Assembly (NCBI GenBank): GCA_022606425.2
Contig: JAHDVF020000432.1
Location: forward strand, 586,889 to 650,888
Direction: 5' to 3'
Source of the DNA: Lepidostoma basale
Lineage: Eukaryota > Arthropoda > Insecta > Trichoptera > Lepidostomatidae
Length of the DNA stretch: 64,000 nt
Shown here: in pieces, positions 59,590 through 64,000 of the stretch
Layout: each line of letters starts with the position of its first letter
Position numbering within the stretch: position 1 is the first letter of the stretch
Position numbers and translations under genes: made by a program
The notes under the pieces: generated by a model
The model's input: the letters and a program-made list of their open reading frames with translations, nothing else
Told to the model about the DNA's origin: nothing
The model's database searches: none

Positions 59590-59990
59590 TAGCAACAACA
59601 ACAAACCATCACGTCGTTTCCTCGCAGGGGTAGGCAGAGAGAATGAACCGTCACTACTCTATCCTGATATACCTCTATAGCTTCCTCCACATTCATACAG
59701 CGAGTCATTAACGCACGTCGATTTTTCCGGCTTCTGACATGACCAACCTTTAATATTTGATTAATTTGGTCTTGACATGTTTTTCTCGGTCTACCTCGAT
59801 TCCGTATTCCATTTACATCGTTAAGGTACACCTTTTTTAACCATTCTTTCTCCACCCATGCGCTCCATATGTCCGAACCAACGCAGTGATCCTTTCATAA
59901 TTTTGTTTATAATACCTTCTTTCTCTCTACATTCCTTTCTAATATCAGCATTTGAGATTCTGTCGTACATCATTCTATCACATATACGTC
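59590..59990 (-). mobile_element. LINE-A 3' copy
   Basis: The - strand encodes [40 protein letters not shown]; joined head to head with the next copy at about 59992. Confidence 0.78.
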
Positions 59991-59994
59991 TTCC

Positions 59995-60440
59995 AATGGA
60001 AGCGAAACATGGAACTGGCAGAAGAAAGATGAGAGCAGAATAAATGCGGTAGAGATGAGGTCCCTAAGACGTATGTGTGTTAGAACGATGTGCGATAGAA
60101 TCTTAAATGCTGATATTAGGAAGGAATATAGAGCGAAAGAAGGTATTATGACCAAAATTATGAAAGGATCGCTGCGTTGGTTCGGACATATGGAGCGCAT
60201 GGGTGAAGAAAGAATGGTGAAAAAAGTATACGTTAACGATGTAAATGGAGTAAGGAGTCGAGGTAGACCGAGGAAAACATGGCGTCATGTCAGAAGCCGG
60301 AAGAATCGACGTGCGTGTATGACTCGATGTATGAATGTGGAGGAAGCTATAGAGGTATGTCAGGATAGAGTAGTGTGGCGGTTCATTCTCTCTGCCTACC
60401 CCTGCGGGGAAACGGCGTTATGGTTTTGTTGTTGTTGTTT
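59995..60440 (+). mobile_element. LINE-A 3' copy, head to head with the previous
   Basis: Encodes [40 protein letters not shown] and the tail with GTT repeats. Together with 59590-59990 it makes an inverted pair. Confidence 0.78.
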
Positions 60441-60444
60441 GTTC

Positions 60445-61000
60445 ATAATTTTTTGCCAGCTCCAAGCTTCATAAGAGATATAATAAAACGGGAAAAATCG
60501 TTCTATAATCTAATTTATATGTACCGAGTAACACGGTTTTATACACAACCTACTAAATTTGAAAAGATTTTGATATGCCTATAAAGTTAATAGATTTCCC
60601 ATAAAATCCGGCCAATAATTCTAAAACTCCAAACACATTTTCCGAACGATATCTGCCACGTTTTTCCGATTCGGTCTCAGAGGCATTCGTCAAAACACTT
60701 TTATATTTTCCAGAAAGATTAGAAGGATATTTGTGCGTGAAAATATGCGTTCATTCCGTGAGGAAATGGAAGGGAATTTCTTAGATCAAAAATGATTTCT
60801 GAAAACATTAGCAAGAAAACAAAACTGTAGTCTAGATAGAATGCATCGCCATGTCACTCTATCCTTGTGTTTCTTAACTGTATTGAAAGAATCGCCCCCT
60901 TTACCACAGTAGAATTATCCAACGCCCCCCCCTAAACAAAAAACGAAATTTAATATTTACACTTTTCTCTAAGTAGGTATGTATTTCATGCAATGGATAA
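60445..61000. other. Upstream DNA of Gyc88E, no gene seen
   Basis: No supported gene or 5' UTR exon could be placed. 60880-60950 has a C-rich run of the kind found in hAT remnants. Confidence 0.4.
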
Positions 61001-61004
61001 CTAA

Positions 61005-61980
61005 CAAACTAACTAACCATCACGCCATTTCCCCGGAGGGGTAGGCAGAGAGGATGGATCGCCACAATGGCCTGTCCTGGCATACCTCTCGGGCTTCTTC
61101 TACATTCATACATCGTACCATGCACGCACGTCAATTATTCCGACTTCGAATGTGGCCGCCTTTTAGTAATTGATTAATTTGGTCATGCCATGTTTTCCTT
61201 GGTCGTCCTCGGTTTCACTCACGCTGCTTGTGTACAACTTTTTAACCATTCTACTCTAATCCATTCGTTCCATATGTCCGAACCATCTCAGGAATCCTTT
61301 TTTAATTTTATTCATGATGCAGTCATCTGCCTTACATTTCTTTCTTATTTCATCGTTTGGTATTCTATCATACAACGTTTTCCCGCACATTCTTCTTAGG
61401 ATCTCATTTCTACGGCGTTTATCCTGCTTTCATCCTTCTTTTGCCAGCTCCAAGCTTCACTTCCATACATGAGGGTTGGCACTAGAACTCCATTGTGTAC
61501 TGCCATCTTTGCTTCTGTGGATATATTTCTATTTGCAGTAATGACTTGCGTGCGTCATTTATTTTGTTCCCAGCACCAACCCTTCTTTCGATGTCTTTCT
61601 CCATTTTTCCGTCTCTTGTAAACATGCTTCCCAGATACGTAAATTCTGTAACTTGCTCCAATCGTCATACATTCTTCTTTCTCGAAAACCATCACTTTAG
61701 ATTTAGACACATTCATCACCAAGTCACTCTTTTGCGTGCCTCATACATCCTTGACACTAAGACTTGCAAATTTTCTTTACTGTCAGCGATTAACACAGCA
61801 TCGTCTGCATATAACAAACAGTAGACTGACAAACAATTCATCTTAGCACCAGCGTCTATGCCTTCAAGTTCTTTCATACACTTGTCCAAGTATAGATTGA
61901 ACAACCACGGGGACATCACACAGCCCTGTTTGACACCTTTGGTGATGTCAAACCGAGATGTGAGGCAATGGATTATGGAC
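61005..61980 (-). mobile_element. LINE-A copy including part of the RT domain
   Basis: The - strand includes MMSPWLFNLYLDKCMKELEG, YCLLYADDAVLIADSKENLQ (YADD catalytic motif), then the C-terminal blocks, and a TAAC tail at 61000-61015. Several frameshifts. Confidence 0.82.
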
Positions 61981-62316
61981 TATAAATAAAAAAGCCTCGT
62001 ACGGTACAAAACTTGTCACATATCAAAACTTCGACAATCATACTGTCATCGACGGAAATCGTATCAGAGACCTTCGGTGTGGCAATCATTGCCATTTTGC
62101 TACGAAAGTCGTCAGATTTTTTCTCGATCATCATCCTATTTTCTCGATTTTCTAGCGTTTACATAGTTAACATATACTTTATTCATCATTCTGTATGCAT
62201 TCTTACTTTCAATGTGTCCAAATCATCTTAATGACCCTTTCAATATTTTTTTCATTATATTTTCATTCGCACTGCATTTACTTCTTAAAATCAATTATTG
62301 CAAAAAATATTTGAAC

Positions 62317-62435
62317 TATCACACCGCGTCTCACTCAGAGGCGAAAAGAGAAGGATGGAGTGCCGCATCGGTTAAAGTGTGGCAGTCCATTCTTTCTGCC
62401 TACCCTTGGAGGAGACGGCGCGATAGTTAGTTATG
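62317..62435 (+). mobile_element. Candidate SINE with a LINE-A 3' tail, copy 3
   Basis: CACACCGCGTCTC, GCGAAAAGAGAAGGATGGAG, then GTGTGGCAGTCCATTCTTTC to TTAGTTATG. The head is shortened compared with copies 1 and 2. Confidence 0.6.
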
Positions 62436-62724
62436 ATATGGTTTTTAAGAAAATATAATTTTAAAGTGTAATTTTATTCAAATGCAATGAGCGATAACAG
62501 AAAGAGTAACGTTTGCTTAGTGGTCCAAGGATAAAAAAGTTTTCTTTGGTATCTCTACTCATAATACCTCAGAAAAAAATCTGAGGTATCTCTACATGAG
62601 GAAGTATGGTAGCTATCACGGCATTTCTTTTGGGAATGCTCGGAACCAATTCCCTACAGCTTCGAAGAGATGGACATCTAATTACCCATTTATTCAGATT
62701 AATTAGGGAATACTAAATAAAATT

Positions 62725-64000
62725 GACGAGTGACAAAGTTTGGGATGTGCAAGGTGCCTTTATGAATGGCAGAGGATGTATGGATCAAATTTTTGGACTT
62801 CGTACATTGACAGAGAAGTTTCTGGCCAAAAATCGCAAACTTTCTGTGCATTTGTCGACTTACAAAAAGCATATGATTACGTTAATAGAGAAAAGTTGTG
62901 GAAAATATTGTCTGAATATGGAATAAGTACAAAACTGATCACGGCAATTAAGTCGCTATACACGGAAAGCACTGCTGGTGTCAGAGTAAATGGAGATCTT
63001 ACAGCCTGGTTTGATATCAATAAAGGTGTCAAACAAGGTTGCGTAATGTCCCCGTGGTTATTTAATCTGTATATGGACAATTGTATGAGAGAGCTGAAAG
63101 GGTTGGATGTAGGTGCCAAAATGAGCGGAGTGTCAGCATGCTGTCTCTTGTATGCGGATGACGCTGTCCTACTTGCTGACAACGAGCATGAACTACAAGT
63201 CCTGGTGAACTGTATGTATGAGGTATGCCTGCGAAATGATCTGATGATGAATGTTAATAAGTCCAAGGTAATGATTTTTGAAAAGGAAGAAACCATGACA
63301 GTCTGCGACATTAGCGTGAATGGTGAAAACTTGGAGCAAGTAGTTGAGTTTGTGTATTTAGGTAGTATGTTTACAAGAGATGGGAGAGTGGAGAGGGATA
63401 TTGAAAGAAGGGTTGGGGCAGGCAACAAAGTGAATGGTGCACTTAAAGTTGTCATCGCAAACAAAACCTATCCAAAAAAGCTAGAATGGCAGTGCACAAT
63501 GGTGTTCTTCTACCGACCCTTATGTATGGAAGCGAAGCATGGAACTGGCAAAGGAAGGATGAAAGTAGAATAAATGCAGTAGAAATGAGATCTCTTAGAC
63601 GAATGTGTGGATATTCTGTGTATGTGATAGAGTGTCGAATGAAAATATAAGAAGTGAATGCGGTGCGAATGATGGTGTCATGAACAAAATAATGAAAGGA
63701 TCATTAAAATGGTTTGGACATATGGAAAGAATGAATGAAGAAAGAACGGTAAAAAAATTATATATTAATGATGTAAATGGTACCAGAAATAGAGGAAGAC
63801 CGAGGAAAACGTGGCACGATCAAATAAATCAAATATTGAATATCGGCCATGTGAGGAGTCAGAGAAATCGACGCGCGTGCATGACACGATGTATGAATGT
63901 TGAGGAAGCGAGAGAAATATGTCAGGAAAGAAAGTTGTGGCAGTCCATTCTTTCTGCCTACCCCTTCGGGGAGACGGCGTGATGGTTAGTTAGTTAGTTA
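62725..64000 (+). mobile_element. LINE-A, longest copy, RT core to tail
   Basis: Encodes the reverse transcriptase from FVDLQKAYDYVNREKLW (metal-binding motif A) through GVKQGCVMSPWLFNLYMDN (motif B) and CCLLYADDAVLLAD (motif C), then VNGENLEQVVEFVYLGSMFT. A frameshift near 63470 and another near 63620 break the frame before the WFGHMERM and GRPRKTW blocks. The 5' part with the endonuclease is missing. It ends in (GTTA)n exactly at the window edge. Confidence 0.88.

Overview
The window looks like an insect nuclear genome: AT-rich, intron-rich and crowded with transposons. Two host genes point to insects. One encodes a protein with a ZAD domain, an arthropod zinc-finger-associated module. The other encodes an atypical soluble guanylate cyclase of the Gyc88E / beta-3 type. 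The repeat content would suit a moth or butterfly, but the order is inferred, not shown.

Host genes. (1) On the + strand, 1682-15290, I could join 11 coding exons with consistent phases and GT-AG borders into a 577-residue protein: ZAD, two AT-hooks, five C2H2 fingers and a long acidic tail. It is probably a chromatin or transcription factor. (2) On the - strand, 59520 down to 33001, 15 coding exons give an 881-residue guanylate cyclase: H-NOX heme domain, H-NOXA domain, coiled coil, class III cyclase domain and a lineage-type C-terminal tail ending in a CaaX-like box. The two genes converge and are about 17.7 kb apart. Nothing in the sequence links their functions.

The rest is almost wholly mobile DNA. 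Non-LTR retrotransposon fragments belong to at least five families. LINE-A, with a (GTTA)n tail, is by far the most frequent; a better-preserved copy retaining the reverse transcriptase core fills 62725-64000. DNA transposons with clear ends include a nearly intact pogo-type element (45635-48582), two mariners sharing one internal deletion, several CAGT-ended pogo-like deletion derivatives, TTAA-flanked piggyBac-like elements and hAT-like elements with 8-bp target duplications. There are also tRNA-like SINEs, long palindromic foldback elements, a 52-bp tandem repeat and one possible solo LTR.

Layout: 1-1680 foldback and LINE-A; 1682-15290 gene 1 with repeats in its introns; 15345-32783 a repeat-dominated intergenic region with many nested insertions; 33001-59525 gene 2 with repeat-filled introns, including the pogo element in the intron between its exons 5 and 6; 59590-64000 LINE-A copies in both orientations upstream of gene 2.

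Exon borders were placed by eye from reading frame, splice sites and family knowledge. TE family names are assigned from termini and motifs and were not checked against a database.
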